Source: Sphingomonas naphthae
Lineage (GTDB): Bacteria > Pseudomonadota > Alphaproteobacteria > Sphingomonadales > Sphingomonadaceae
Direction: 5' to 3'
Assembly (NCBI RefSeq): GCF_028607085.1
Contig: NZ_CP117411.1
Location: forward strand, 682,001 to 746,000
Length of the DNA stretch: 64,000 bases
Each line of letters begins with the position of its first letter. Position 1 is the stretch's first letter. A program made the position numbers and the translations under genes. Positions 50,500-60,344 of this stretch are shown in pieces. Below the pieces are notes generated by a model. That model was not told where the DNA came from. It made no database searches and saw only the letters and a list, made by a program, of their open reading frames with translations.

Positions 50500-51492
50500 T
50501 CAGGCGATGGTCGACGTGTCCGGGACTGCGTCAATGCCGGTCAACTCGGCGGAATGTCGCCAGAGGCGGGCCGCCTGATCGACGTCCACCGCATGGTCGC
50601 TCATGCCGGCCGCTGAACCCTCCCTGTTGCCGCTGCGCCTGGCGATATCGCAGTCTTCGCAATAGACGCCGCCCAAGCCGTCGAGTTGTGGAGACGTCGC
50701 CGTCCAGACGGCCGTTGCGGCGCCCTGTTGCGGCGTCTTGAAGGTCGGATCCGCCGGTGCGCCGCTCGCGTCGATCCATCCCGCCCCGATCATTTCATCC
50801 TGCGTCAGATGCCGCTGGAGGGGGGTGAGGATCTTGCCGGGATGTAGCGCGAAGGCCCGGACCCCGGCGCCGCGGCCGAGCCTGTCGAGTTGGACGGCGA
50901 ACAGGACATTCGCGGTCTTGGCCTGGCCGTAGGCCAGCCACTTGTCGTAGTCGCGCTCGAACTGAACGTCGTCCCAACGGATCGGCGAAAGCTGGTGAGC
51001 GGCTGAGGAGACCGAAATCACGCGCGCGCCGCCGACGAGCGCCGGCCAGAGATGATTTGTCAGCGCGAAATGCCCGAGATGGTTGATGGCGAATTGCGCC
51101 TCCCAGCCCGGTCCGACGCGTTGTTCGGGGCAGGCCATGATGCCCGCGTTATTGACAAGCATGTCGATGTGACGGCCGGACGCGAGGATGCGTGTGGCAA
51201 AGGCGCGCACGCTGTCGAGGTCCGCCAGGTCGAGCGTTTCGACGATGACGCCCGGTAGGCTTTGCGTCGCGGCGCGCGCGGTTACGGCATCGCGCGCCGC
51301 GACGATGACCCTGACACCCGCGCCGGCCAATTCCCTGGTCGTCTGAAACCCGAGGCCCGAGTGCCCGCCGGTCACGATGGCTGTCTTGCCGGTCAGGTCG
51401 AGGCCCGCAAGGACCTGTGCGGCGGTCGTACTGGCGTCAAACCCGGAGCCAACCGGCTGCTGTCGCGTGATGACATCGGTCAGATTGCTCAT
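50500..51492 (-). CDS. Short-chain dehydrogenase/reductase (retinol dehydrogenase-like)
   Basis: A 330-residue SDR with cofactor motif TGGHSGLG, LVNNAGIMACPE, catalytic Ser in SVSSAAHQLSP and YGQAK, and an extended C-terminus. The start at MSNLTDVITRQQP matches the family; the frame is open further upstream. No strong ribosome binding site is visible. The substrate is unknown. It is divergent from the phoD gene. Confidence 0.88.
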   Translation of the reverse strand: MSNLTDVITRQQPVGSGFDASTTAAQVLAGLDLTGKTAIVTGGHSGLGFQTTRELAGAGVRVIVAARDAVTARAATQSLPGVIVETLDLADLDSVRAFATRILASGRHIDMLVNNAGIMACPEQRVGPGWEAQFAINHLGHFALTNHLWPALVGGARVISVSSAAHQLSPIRWDDVQFERDYDKWLAYGQAKTANVLFAVQLDRLGRGAGVRAFALHPGKILTPLQRHLTQDEMIGAGWIDASGAPADPTFKTPQQGAATAVWTATSPQLDGLGGVYCEDCDIARRSGNREGSAAGMSDHAVDVDQAARLWRHSAELTGIDAVPDTSTIA

Positions 51493-51687
51493 GGCGCGCA
51501 GGATGGCATACAGCGATAGGGCAGAGAACAGCCCATTATCATCCTTCGCCTTTCGGTCTTTTTCGATGCCTTGGCCGCTGGTCGTAATCTCCGGCGCGCT
51601 CATGGAAACGCGAAAACCGTCCATGCCTGTTCCTTGCGACAAGCGTTCGCGCGTGGGCGACGTCATTGTCCGTCCATTCGGCAAAAA

Positions 51688-51705
51688 CTGTCACAGTTCC
51701 GACAT
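51688..51705 (+). promoter_or_regulatory. Pho-box-like site upstream of phoD
   Basis: CTGTCAC-AGTT-CCGACAT reproduces the two 7-base half sites at 11-base period of the PhoB box (consensus CTGTCAT with four-base spacers), with GTAA-CTGGGAC as a possible third half site. It lies 37-54 bases before the phoD start. Confidence 0.6.
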
Positions 51706-51741
51706 GTAACTGGGACACGGCTCCGGCGACGGAGTTTCACG

Positions 51742-53322
51742 ATGATCGATGGCGGTAACGATGGGTTCACGCGGCGCGCGGTGATCGCCGGCACGGCGGG
51801 ATCGGTGGCCTTGCTGACGATCGGGGCGCGGGGCGCGCAACGGCTGCCGTCAGGGCTGTTCACGCTGGGGGTGGCGTCGGGCGACCCTGTCCCGGACGGT
51901 GTCATCCTCTGGACGAGACTGGCGCCGGCGCCGCTGGAGGCGGATGGCGGTATGCCGCCGGAGGCGGTGCCCGTCCGCTGGGAGGTCGCCGAGGACGAGC
52001 GGTTTGCCGAGATCGTGCGGCACGGCACGGTGCGGGCGGAACCGCGCCGGGGCCATTCCGTACACGTCGAGGTCTCCGGGCTGCGACCTGCCCGTGCCTA
52101 TTTCTATCGCTTTCTGGCGGGTGGCGAGACCAGCGCGATCGGACGGACCCGCACCGCGCCCGCCCTCGGTGCGGCGGTGGATCGGCTGCGGCTCTGCTTC
52201 GGATCGTGCCAGAAATATGAGGTCGGCCATTATGCCGCCTACCGCCACATGATCGCCGAGGATCCCGATCTGATCCTGTTCCTGGGCGATTATATCTACG
52301 AAGGCGATCCCAGTTCGAAGGAGGCTGTTCGCCTCCACAAGAATCCGGAACCCAAGGATATCGCCGGCTATCGCGTCCGCTACGCGACCTACAAGATGGA
52401 CCCGCTGCTGCAGGCGGCGCATCATGCCGCACCCTGGGCGCTGACGTGGGACGATCACGAGGTCGCCAACGACTATGCCGATGCGCTGGACGAAAAGAAC
52501 AGCGATCCGGTCGCGTTTCTTCGGCGTCGCGCCGCCGCCTATCAGGCCTATTACGAGCATCTGCCGATCCGCACCGCCCGCCCGCACGGCCCCGACATGC
52601 GGATATATCGCACGCTCGACTGGGGCCGGCTGGCGCAATTCCAGATCGTCGACGATCGCCAGTATCGCGGGCCGCGCGCCTGCCAGCCGCCTGGCCTCAT
52701 CGAAGCGCATACGCCCTACCAATCGCTCGTCGGCCGGTGCGACGATCTGTTCGATCCCGGCCGGACGATGCTGGGGGCGACGCAGGAGCGCTGGTTGATG
52801 GACCGTCTCGGCGCGACAAAGGCGCAGTGGAACCTGCTCGCGCAGCAGACCCTGATGCATCAGCAGGGCCGGATCGATTCGGCTCATCCCGAGCGGGGCG
52901 TGCAATATTCGGCCGATAATTGGTCCGGCTATCCCGCTGCCCGCGACCGCATCTTCCGGCGCTGGGTGGAGGCGGGCACTTCCAACCCGCTGGCGTTGGG
53001 CGGGGATATCCACGCCTTCGCGGCCGCCGACGTCCAGGATCCCGCCCGCCCCGACGGACGGCCGATCGCCTCCGAATTCGTCGGCGGATCGATCACCTCG
53101 CTCTTCCACGATGCCAGCTTCAAGCCGCAGGCACCGGCCAACGGCCTCGTCTATGCGGAGAATGAGATACACGGATACGGCCGGATCGAGCTGACGCCCA
53201 AGGGCGGCGAGGTCGTGTTCCGGGGTCTGGACGATGCCCGGCGCGAGGATTCGGGCATATCCGATCTCGTCCGTTTCGGGTTGGTGGACGGGCGGCCGGG
53301 ATTGAACGGCGGCCCCGCCTGA
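51742..53322 (+). CDS. phoD: Alkaline phosphatase D, Tat-exported
   Basis: A 526-residue PhoD-type phosphodiesterase/phosphatase. The Tat signal is FTRRAVIAGTAGSVALLTIG. PhoD segments are ASGDPVPDGVILWTRLAP (N-terminal domain), CFGSCQKYEVGHYAAY, LFLGDYIYEGDP, TWDDHEVANDYAD and, near the C-terminus, LALGGDIHAF. It should release phosphate from organic esters outside the cytoplasm, with a Ca/Fe-type active site known for the family. It starts at ATG 51742 (GGAGTTTC upstream) and is preceded by a Pho-box-like site. Confidence 0.94.
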   Translation: MIDGGNDGFTRRAVIAGTAGSVALLTIGARGAQRLPSGLFTLGVASGDPVPDGVILWTRLAPAPLEADGGMPPEAVPVRWEVAEDERFAEIVRHGTVRAEPRRGHSVHVEVSGLRPARAYFYRFLAGGETSAIGRTRTAPALGAAVDRLRLCFGSCQKYEVGHYAAYRHMIAEDPDLILFLGDYIYEGDPSSKEAVRLHKNPEPKDIAGYRVRYATYKMDPLLQAAHHAAPWALTWDDHEVANDYADALDEKNSDPVAFLRRRAAAYQAYYEHLPIRTARPHGPDMRIYRTLDWGRLAQFQIVDDRQYRGPRACQPPGLIEAHTPYQSLVGRCDDLFDPGRTMLGATQERWLMDRLGATKAQWNLLAQQTLMHQQGRIDSAHPERGVQYSADNWSGYPAARDRIFRRWVEAGTSNPLALGGDIHAFAAADVQDPARPDGRPIASEFVGGSITSLFHDASFKPQAPANGLVYAENEIHGYGRIELTPKGGEVVFRGLDDARREDSGISDLVRFGLVDGRPGLNGGPA

Positions 53323-53337
53323 TCGCCGCGAAATCTT

Positions 53338-53355
53338 CTGTCACAATCTTTACAT
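53338..53355 (+). promoter_or_regulatory. Pho-box-like site upstream of the TonB-dependent receptor
   Basis: CTGTCAC-AATC-TTTACAT has the same first half site and the same ACATG end as the site before phoD, followed by AACTG in both cases. It lies about 140 bases before the receptor start. Confidence 0.55.
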
Positions 53356-53491
53356 GAACTGAAACTAGCCGGGGCCTTGGCGCGGCGGCAACTCAGTCAG
53401 CCAGATAATCGCGCTCCGGCAACTGCCTCTCGAGGCGGCGGCGGAGCGCCCGCGTGCGCCGTCGATTTCGAGAAAACGGGGATTTACGCTC

Positions 53492-55927
53492 ATGTCGTCC
53501 GCACCTGCCGGCCGTATGCTCGCCAAGAGCATCGGAGCCTTCCTGCTGTCCACCAGCCTTCTGGCCACGATCGCGCCGGCCCACGCCGCCGCGCCCGCCG
53601 AGGAAGCGGTGGCGGCGCCTGCGCCCGAGGCCGAAGAACCCGCCGAGCAGGGCGAGATCATGATCCTCGCCCGCAAGCGCAGCGAGAATGCGCAGCAGGT
53701 GCCGATCCCCGTCACGGTGATCTCGCCGGTCGAACTGACCCGCCAGAACCTCGTCAACTTCACCAATTTCCAGACCAAGTTTCCGAGCTTCTCGGTCTTC
53801 CTGACCAATCCGAAACAGCTCAACCTGGGCATTCGCGGCATCGGCAACAACGGGTTCAACACCGATGGCATCGATGGCTCGGTCGGCATCTTCGTCGATG
53901 GCGTCTACACCGGCCGACAGGGCATGGTCTCGAACGATTTCAACGATATCGCCGATGTCGAGCTGCTGCGCGGGCCGCAGGGCACGCTGTTCGGCAAGAA
54001 CACCACGGCGGGCGCGGTCCTCATCAACACGCTGAAGCCCAGCTTTGAATGGGGCGCGTCGGGCGAGGCGACGTACGGCAATTTCGACTTCAGGGAAGTG
54101 AAGGGCAGCGTCACCGGCCCGCTGATCGCCGACAAGCTCGCGATCCGCATCTCGGGCTTCTATTCAAAGCGCGACGGCACCTATACCAACCTGTTCAACG
54201 GCGGCGACCAGAATGGCCGGCAGGGTTCGGGCATCCGCGGTCAGTTGCTGGCGACGCCGACCGACGATCTCTCGATCCGCCTGATCTATACCCATGGCCG
54301 CCAGAGCTTTCCGACGATCTCGCCGGTGATCCTGTCGATCTACAATCCGGCGGCCTTGCAGGCGCGCATGGCGGCGGCGGGCTTCACGCTGCTGACGAGC
54401 AACGCCAAGGATCGCTTCGTCAACATCGACAGCACGCTCAACGCGCAGACCAAGACGGACTCGGGCAGCGGCGAGATCAACTATCATCTCGGCGCACTGG
54501 GCGATCTGACCTCGATCACCGCCTACAATACGTGGTCGTGTTTCACCAACAACGACAACGATTTCACCCAGCTCGACGCGATCAACGATTATGGATCGTG
54601 CAACAAGGAGCATCAGTTCAGCCAGGAGCTGCGCTGGGCGACGCCGAAGGACGAGCCGTTCGAGGCGACCTTCGGCGGCTTCCTCAGCCGCCAGCGGCTC
54701 CAGGTCGATAGCCGCTTCCGTTTCGGCCGCCAGTATAACATCTTTGCGGCCAACCCCTCCGCCACGCTGTTCCCGGCCATCGCTGGCGTCAGCTGGGCGA
54801 ACGGCGCTTATGTCAATCGGCTGGTGGGCACGAAATTCCAGAGCCAGGCCGTCTTCCACACCGATACCGACGCGCTGTTCGGCAATGTCAGCTGGCATCC
54901 CGACGCGGACCGCCGCCTGTCGATCGATCTCGGCCTTCGCTACACCTGGGAGGATCGCACGCAGATCTACAACGGGTCGGTCGTCGCCAATCCGGGTGCG
55001 CTCAGCCAGGCGCAGCTCAACGCTTTGTCCCCCAGCACCGCCAATTCCCAGATCGGCATCGTCGATGCCGGCCTGAAGGATCGCTCGCTCTCCGGTGAGG
55101 CCGGCGTCAGCTACAAGGTGACGCCCGACATCTTCGTCTACGGCAAATATGCCCGCGGCAACAAATCGGCGGGCTTCAACCTGCTGGCCTATAACAGCTC
55201 CAACCCTGACACGAACGTGGGCTCGGCGATCTCGCTCGGCGCGCAGCAGACGGTGAAGGGCGAGACGGCGGACAATTTCGAGGCGGGCATCAAGGCGTCC
55301 TTCTTCGATCGCAAGGTCACGTTCAACCTGACCGCCTTCCACACCAAGGTGAAGGATTATCAGGCCAACCAGTCGCTGGGCGCCGGCGCCGCCGTCCGCT
55401 TCCTCGCCAACGTCGGCTCGCTGACGTCGCGCGGTGTCGAGGCCGAGGTCGAGACGTGGCTGGCGCCGGGCCTGCACACCAAGGGCTTCATCGCCTATGA
55501 CAAGGCGACCTACTCGTCGTTCCGCAATTCGGCCTGCCCCGCGCAGTCGACCGTGCTGACCTGCGACATCACCGGCCGCCAGGTCGCCTGGGCGCCGAAG
55601 TGGACCGCCGACTTCACCGTCGATTACACCCACGCCATCACCGATACGGTGAAGGGCTACGGCCTGTTCGACGTGAACTGGCGCACGAAGCAGAACTACA
55701 CCATCACGCTGGACCCCGCCGCCGAGGGCAAGGGCTATGCGCTGGCCAGCATCCGCGCCGGCGTGCTGCTGATGGACGACAAGGTGGAATTGCAGGGCTG
55801 GGTCGAGAATCTTTTCGACAAGGTCTATTACATCAACCTGCTCGGCCTGACCCGCGCGACGGGCGTTATCCAGGGCTATCCGGGCAATCCGCGCACCTAT
55901 GGCGCGACGATGCGGTTCCACTTCTGA
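53492..55927 (+). CDS. TonB-dependent outer-membrane receptor
   Basis: An 811-residue receptor. A signal peptide (SIGAFLLSTSLLATIAPAHA) is followed by a plug domain with EIMILARKRSENAQQVPIPV, NLGIRGIGNNGFNTDGIDGS and the conserved VELLRGPQGTLFGKNTTAGA, then a 22-strand barrel ending with aromatic residues and TYGATMRFHF. It uses TonB energy to import a ligand. The Pho-box-like site and the adjacent phoD suggest a phosphate-containing ligand, as inference. No siderophore genes are nearby. Confidence 0.94.
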   Translation: MSSAPAGRMLAKSIGAFLLSTSLLATIAPAHAAAPAEEAVAAPAPEAEEPAEQGEIMILARKRSENAQQVPIPVTVISPVELTRQNLVNFTNFQTKFPSFSVFLTNPKQLNLGIRGIGNNGFNTDGIDGSVGIFVDGVYTGRQGMVSNDFNDIADVELLRGPQGTLFGKNTTAGAVLINTLKPSFEWGASGEATYGNFDFREVKGSVTGPLIADKLAIRISGFYSKRDGTYTNLFNGGDQNGRQGSGIRGQLLATPTDDLSIRLIYTHGRQSFPTISPVILSIYNPAALQARMAAAGFTLLTSNAKDRFVNIDSTLNAQTKTDSGSGEINYHLGALGDLTSITAYNTWSCFTNNDNDFTQLDAINDYGSCNKEHQFSQELRWATPKDEPFEATFGGFLSRQRLQVDSRFRFGRQYNIFAANPSATLFPAIAGVSWANGAYVNRLVGTKFQSQAVFHTDTDALFGNVSWHPDADRRLSIDLGLRYTWEDRTQIYNGSVVANPGALSQAQLNALSPSTANSQIGIVDAGLKDRSLSGEAGVSYKVTPDIFVYGKYARGNKSAGFNLLAYNSSNPDTNVGSAISLGAQQTVKGETADNFEAGIKASFFDRKVTFNLTAFHTKVKDYQANQSLGAGAAVRFLANVGSLTSRGVEAEVETWLAPGLHTKGFIAYDKATYSSFRNSACPAQSTVLTCDITGRQVAWAPKWTADFTVDYTHAITDTVKGYGLFDVNWRTKQNYTITLDPAAEGKGYALASIRAGVLLMDDKVELQGWVENLFDKVYYINLLGLTRATGVIQGYPGNPRTYGATMRFHF

Positions 55928-55977
55928 TGCAATGAGCCGGCAATCGGGGGTGGATCAAGGTCACGCCCGATTGCCGG

Positions 55978-58428
55978 TCAGGACGCGTCGGTCACAGCCA
56001 GATACAGGGGTCGAGGGCTGATGGCCGGACTGACGCCAATGACGTCGGTGGCCGTGTCGGCAAACCATGACCTCGAAACCATCGGTTGGCCATCCACGAC
56101 CATCCTGGCGATGCGAAGCGGGGCTATGATACGAAGTTCCTTGTCTGCGGCTCTCCGGCGATACGCGATCGCCTGACCGCTGCGGGGGCCGGTGACGGCC
56201 ATCGGTTCGACCGGGGCGGCGAATATGGCTGGATGATCCCGGCGCAGGCGCAGCAGGTGGGCGATGAGGGCCTGTTTGATGCGGCCGTCGCGCCATGTCT
56301 GGAGCAGGGCAGGGGCGTCGGCCCAATCCGCGACGGGCTCACGGGCGACATAGTCGACCGGGCGGCGGTTGTCGGGGTCGACCAGGCTGAAATCCCACAG
56401 GTCGGTGCCCTGATAGCAATCGGGCACGCCGGGCAGCGTGTAGCGCAACGCCGTCTGGACGAGGCTGTTGAGCGCGCCGGCCGGGGCGATGCGGTCCACG
56501 AAGGCATGGAGGGCAGCGCGGGGGGCGGCGTCGCTCAGCAGGTCGGCGATGTAGGCGGCGCAGGCGGCCTCATAGGCTTCGTCGTGGGCAGTCCACGAAG
56601 AGCGGAGCTTGGCTTCGCGGAGCGCCTTGCGCGACCATTCGGTGACGCGGGCCGCGAAGTCGCCGAGGGCGGCGGCGTCGAGAGGCCAGGCGCCGACGAT
56701 CGTCTGGAGGATCATGTGACGGTCGGCCGGGGCGATTTTTTCGCCGACCGGGCCGGTGTCGATCTGCGCCACCAGCGCGGCCCATTCTTCGGGGATTTCG
56801 CTCAGCACCGCGAGCCGCGCGCGCACGTCCTCGCCGCGCTTGTGATCGTGGGTGGCGGTGGCGAGCATCGCGTTGGGATATTCGCGGGCGCGGGCGGCGA
56901 TACGGTCGAGGAACTGTCGGGGGGATTGCGAGAAGCGGGCGGGATCGAAGCCGACGTCGTTGCGCGAGAGCAGCCGGCCGTAGCGGTAGAAGGCCGTATC
57001 CTCGACCGCCTTGGCGGTGAGCGGCGCGCAGAGTTGCTCGAACCGGCGCGCGGCATCGCGTGTTCCGGCGCCGCCATCGACGATCCAGCCCGCAACCCGA
57101 TCAAGCATCGCCGCCTCGCCCGCAGCCGCTTCGGCCCGCGCGGCGTCGATCGCGCGAACCAGGCGGTCGCGCCCGTCCTCGGCGGTGCCGGCATAGGTGC
57201 GATAGGCGGTGAAGTGGAGCAGCAGGCCGCGTAGCGCCCGGCCGATCATGCCGGCGGTGACGTCGCGCGTCTCGGGCGCGGCGCGGGCGATGCGGTGGAA
57301 GGCGGCGACGGCGGCGGCGAACTGGCCGGGGAAGGTGCGGTCGAGGATTTCGCCGCGCGCCTGATGCTCCTCCTCCGCGAAGGCGCCGGGGCGGCCGGTT
57401 TCCGCCTCCCAGAGCGCCGTCAGCGGCGCCTCGCCCGCCGGATCGTGAAGCAGGGCCGAGACTTCGTTCATGAAATCATAGCCGCTGGTGCCGTCGGTGT
57501 TCCAGCTTCGCGGCAGCGCCTCGTCGGCGGCAAGAATCTTCTCGACGACGAGATAGCCGGGCTCGGCGCGGGCGGCGTCCATTTCGGCGCGCAGGCGGCG
57601 GAGGTAGCCGGCGGGATCGGCGAGGCCGTCGACATGGTCGATCCGCAGGCCGTCGATCAGCGCCTCGGCATAGAGGCGCAGCGGCAAGGCGTGGACGGCG
57701 TCGAACACTTCCGGCTTCTCGATCCGCAGCCCGGCCAGTTCGGTGATGTCGAAGAAGCGCCGCCAGTTGATCTCGTCGGCGGCGGTGCGCCACCAGGCGA
57801 GGCGGTAATGCTGGCGTTCGAGCAGCGCGTGGAGCCGCGCCGCGCCCTCGGCCGTGCGCCCGTCATAGCGCGCCGCCAGGTCCGTCTCGTCCGCGAGCGC
57901 CGCGCGATCCTCGGGGCGGATCGGGAAACGGTGGGTGCCGTGGGCGATCACCGCGCTGCCGTCCGCCGCCAGCACCAGCGCGCCCTCGGCCAGCGCCTCG
58001 GCATAGGGCTGGCCCAGGAAGGGCGCGAGCAGCTTGCCGTGGAGCGCGGGGTCGGCCGGCGCCCAGTCGATATCAAACCAGTCGGCGCGGGCGCTGGCGG
58101 GGCCATGTTCCAGCACGTCGAGCCACCAGGGATTGTCGCTGCCGCCCACCGCCATATGGTTGGGCACGATATCGATGATGATGCCGATGCCGTGATCGCG
58201 CAGCGCCGCCGCCATGGCGCGGAAGCCATCCTCGCCGCCGAGTTCGGGATTGATGACGGCCGGATCGATCTGGTCGTAGCCGTGGGTCGATCCCGCCCGC
58301 GCCGTGCCGATCGGCGAGGCGTAGAGGTGGCTGATGCCCAGTGCCGCGAGATAGGGGCCGAGTGCGGCCGCCTGATCGAAGCGGAAGCCGGCGTGGAACT
58401 GGATGCGATAGGTCGCGCGGGGGATCAT
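55978..58428 (-). CDS. treY: Malto-oligosyltrehalose synthase
   Basis: An 816-residue GH13 enzyme that converts the reducing-end maltose unit of an alpha-1,4-glucan into trehalose. The N-terminus IPRATYRIQFHAGFRFDQAA and SHLYASPI are typical. Catalytic segments include DIVPNHMAVGG, GLRIDHVDGLADPAGYLRRL and LVVEKILAADE. The C-terminus has LPGVPDCYQGTDLWDFSLVD. It is the last gene of glgX-treZ-malQ-treY, overlapping malQ by four bases. The start at MIPRATYR fits the family. Confidence 0.95.
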   Translation of the reverse strand: MIPRATYRIQFHAGFRFDQAAALGPYLAALGISHLYASPIGTARAGSTHGYDQIDPAVINPELGGEDGFRAMAAALRDHGIGIIIDIVPNHMAVGGSDNPWWLDVLEHGPASARADWFDIDWAPADPALHGKLLAPFLGQPYAEALAEGALVLAADGSAVIAHGTHRFPIRPEDRAALADETDLAARYDGRTAEGAARLHALLERQHYRLAWWRTAADEINWRRFFDITELAGLRIEKPEVFDAVHALPLRLYAEALIDGLRIDHVDGLADPAGYLRRLRAEMDAARAEPGYLVVEKILAADEALPRSWNTDGTSGYDFMNEVSALLHDPAGEAPLTALWEAETGRPGAFAEEEHQARGEILDRTFPGQFAAAVAAFHRIARAAPETRDVTAGMIGRALRGLLLHFTAYRTYAGTAEDGRDRLVRAIDAARAEAAAGEAAMLDRVAGWIVDGGAGTRDAARRFEQLCAPLTAKAVEDTAFYRYGRLLSRNDVGFDPARFSQSPRQFLDRIAARAREYPNAMLATATHDHKRGEDVRARLAVLSEIPEEWAALVAQIDTGPVGEKIAPADRHMILQTIVGAWPLDAAALGDFAARVTEWSRKALREAKLRSSWTAHDEAYEAACAAYIADLLSDAAPRAALHAFVDRIAPAGALNSLVQTALRYTLPGVPDCYQGTDLWDFSLVDPDNRRPVDYVAREPVADWADAPALLQTWRDGRIKQALIAHLLRLRRDHPAIFAAPVEPMAVTGPRSGQAIAYRRRAADKELRIIAPLRIARMVVDGQPMVSRSWFADTATDVIGVSPAISPRPLYLAVTDAS

Positions 58429-60344
58429 GCGGGCCTCTGCTGGCGGATGCGGGCGATGCGGGCCGCCACGTCGGGGCGGGCGAAGAGGTCGGCGGCTGGG
58501 GCTGGCAGGCGGCGGCGCCAATTGGGATGCTCGTCGATCGTGCCGGGCAGGTTGGGCGCCTGCTCCAGCCCGAGGACATCCTCGGCGGGCAGGATGGCGA
58601 GGGTGGAGGCGGTCGCCGCCACCAGCGGCGCCGCCGCATCGACCGCGGGCACGGGATCGTCGGCGGCGGGCTCGGCGCCGGTGGCGACGCCGGCTGCCAC
58701 GGCGGCCGTCCAGAAATCCTCGCGGTAGGTCGCGCGTTCGGCCCGCTCGGCATCGCGATCACCGGCCGCGCCGAGCGTCTCGCGCCAATCGATGTCCACC
58801 CCGCGCCACCACCCGGCGACGGGCGGCAGATCGTGGGTACTCGTCATCGCGACGGCGGCCGCGTCCCAATCGGCGGGCGCGCGGACGGCGCCGTTACGCT
58901 CGCGCTCGAACGGCAGCACGCGCATGCCGAGCAGCCCGCGCGCGGCAAGGCGCTCGCGCAGGCCCGGCGGCACCACGCCCAGATCCTCGCCGATCACGAT
59001 CGCCCCGGCGCGGGCGGATTCGAGCGCCACCAGCCGCAGCAATTCGTCCTCGGGCTGGCGCAGATAGGCGCCGTCGAGCGGCGAGGCGCCATTCGGCACC
59101 ACCCACAGCCGCCGCAGGCCGAGCGCATGATCGATGCGAATGCCGCCCGCGCCGCGCATCGTGCTGCGCAGCAGATCGATGAACGGGCGATAGGCCATCG
59201 CCCGCAGCGCGAGCGGCGAGAAACTGGTGATGCCCCAATTCTGCCCCGCAGCCTGGAAGGCATCGGGCGGCGCGCCGATGCCGATGCCCATCATCAGCTC
59301 GTCGCCGCGCGCCCAGGCGTGGCTGCCGCCCGCGTCCAGCCCCACGGCGATATCGGTGACGAGGCCGATCCGCATAGCGCTTGCGGCGCGCGCGGCTTCG
59401 GCGAGACCTTGTTCGGCGCGCCATTGGAGGAAGAGGTGGAAGCGGATCTCGTCGGCGTAGGTTTGCGCGAAGGCGGATACCGCCGGGGAGGCGGGATCGT
59501 GATAGGGCTCCGGCCAATCCTGCCAGCCCCGCGCCTTGCGCTCGGCGAAGAAATGCGCGTGGAGGGTTTCGAAGAGGGCGTGGCGTTGCAGCCCCTCGTC
59601 GGCGGTGTTCACGTAAGCGGCGAAGGCGGGATGATCGCGGCCGGAGGTGTAATCGGCGCGGAAAGCGGCGAGCTTGGCGTGGACGGCTTCAGGCCAGTCG
59701 ATCAGGCCATCCGATTGCGGCCCGGTCGATCCGGCTGCGGCATACCACGGGTTAAGATAGTCCCGCGTCGAAGGGGAGTACGGGCTGCACCGCCCCGGAT
59801 CGGTCGTGAACAGCGCGTGGACCGGGCTCAGCATCACCGCGTCGGCGCCGGCGCGGGCGGCTTCGGTGGCGAAATCGGCCAGCGCGTGGAAGTCGCCGAA
59901 CGCGCCGTCGCCGCGCAGCGAATAGAGCTGCACCGCCAGCCCCCAGCGCCGTTCGCCGGGCGCGAGGATCGTGCCGTGGGCAGGCGCCACGATCAGGGGC
60001 AGCAGCTCCCCGCCCTGCTCGATCCGGTGATAGCCGATCGTCTCGATCGCGGTGCCGGGATCGAGCGATTGCGTCGATCCATCCTCCAGATGCAGCGTCG
60101 CCCGCCCGGAAAGGCCCGTCAGCCGCGACCCGGCGTCGATCACGCGACAGCGATCGACCGTCGCCTCGCGCAGCCAGGCCATGCTCTCGCCGCACTGAGC
60201 GGCGCTGCCGCAGGCGAGGCCTAGACCCGACAGCACCGCCCGCAGGCTGTCGATCGAGACGCGGCGCTGAACGCCGCCGGCATCCTCCCAATCGATCAGG
60301 ATGCCGGCCGCTTCCGCCAGCGCAACGACGGCCACGTCGCTCAT
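58425..60344 (-). CDS. malQ: 4-alpha-glucanotransferase (amylomaltase)
   Basis: A 639-residue GH77 enzyme that transfers maltosyl or longer units between alpha-1,4-glucans. It has an N-terminal accessory region of about 130 residues, then WGLAVQLYSLRGDGAFGDFH, SPYSPSTRDYLNP, the catalytic region IRIDHALGLRRLWVVPNGAS and VIGEDLGVVPPGLR, and MTSTHDLPPVAGWWRG. It probably rearranges glucan chains to supply TreY and TreZ. It overlaps treZ and treY by ATGA. The symbol malQ follows the family. Confidence 0.93.
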   Translation of the reverse strand: MSDVAVVALAEAAGILIDWEDAGGVQRRVSIDSLRAVLSGLGLACGSAAQCGESMAWLREATVDRCRVIDAGSRLTGLSGRATLHLEDGSTQSLDPGTAIETIGYHRIEQGGELLPLIVAPAHGTILAPGERRWGLAVQLYSLRGDGAFGDFHALADFATEAARAGADAVMLSPVHALFTTDPGRCSPYSPSTRDYLNPWYAAAGSTGPQSDGLIDWPEAVHAKLAAFRADYTSGRDHPAFAAYVNTADEGLQRHALFETLHAHFFAERKARGWQDWPEPYHDPASPAVSAFAQTYADEIRFHLFLQWRAEQGLAEAARAASAMRIGLVTDIAVGLDAGGSHAWARGDELMMGIGIGAPPDAFQAAGQNWGITSFSPLALRAMAYRPFIDLLRSTMRGAGGIRIDHALGLRRLWVVPNGASPLDGAYLRQPEDELLRLVALESARAGAIVIGEDLGVVPPGLRERLAARGLLGMRVLPFERERNGAVRAPADWDAAAVAMTSTHDLPPVAGWWRGVDIDWRETLGAAGDRDAERAERATYREDFWTAAVAAGVATGAEPAADDPVPAVDAAAPLVAATASTLAILPAEDVLGLEQAPNLPGTIDEHPNWRRRLPAPAADLFARPDVAARIARIRQQRPA

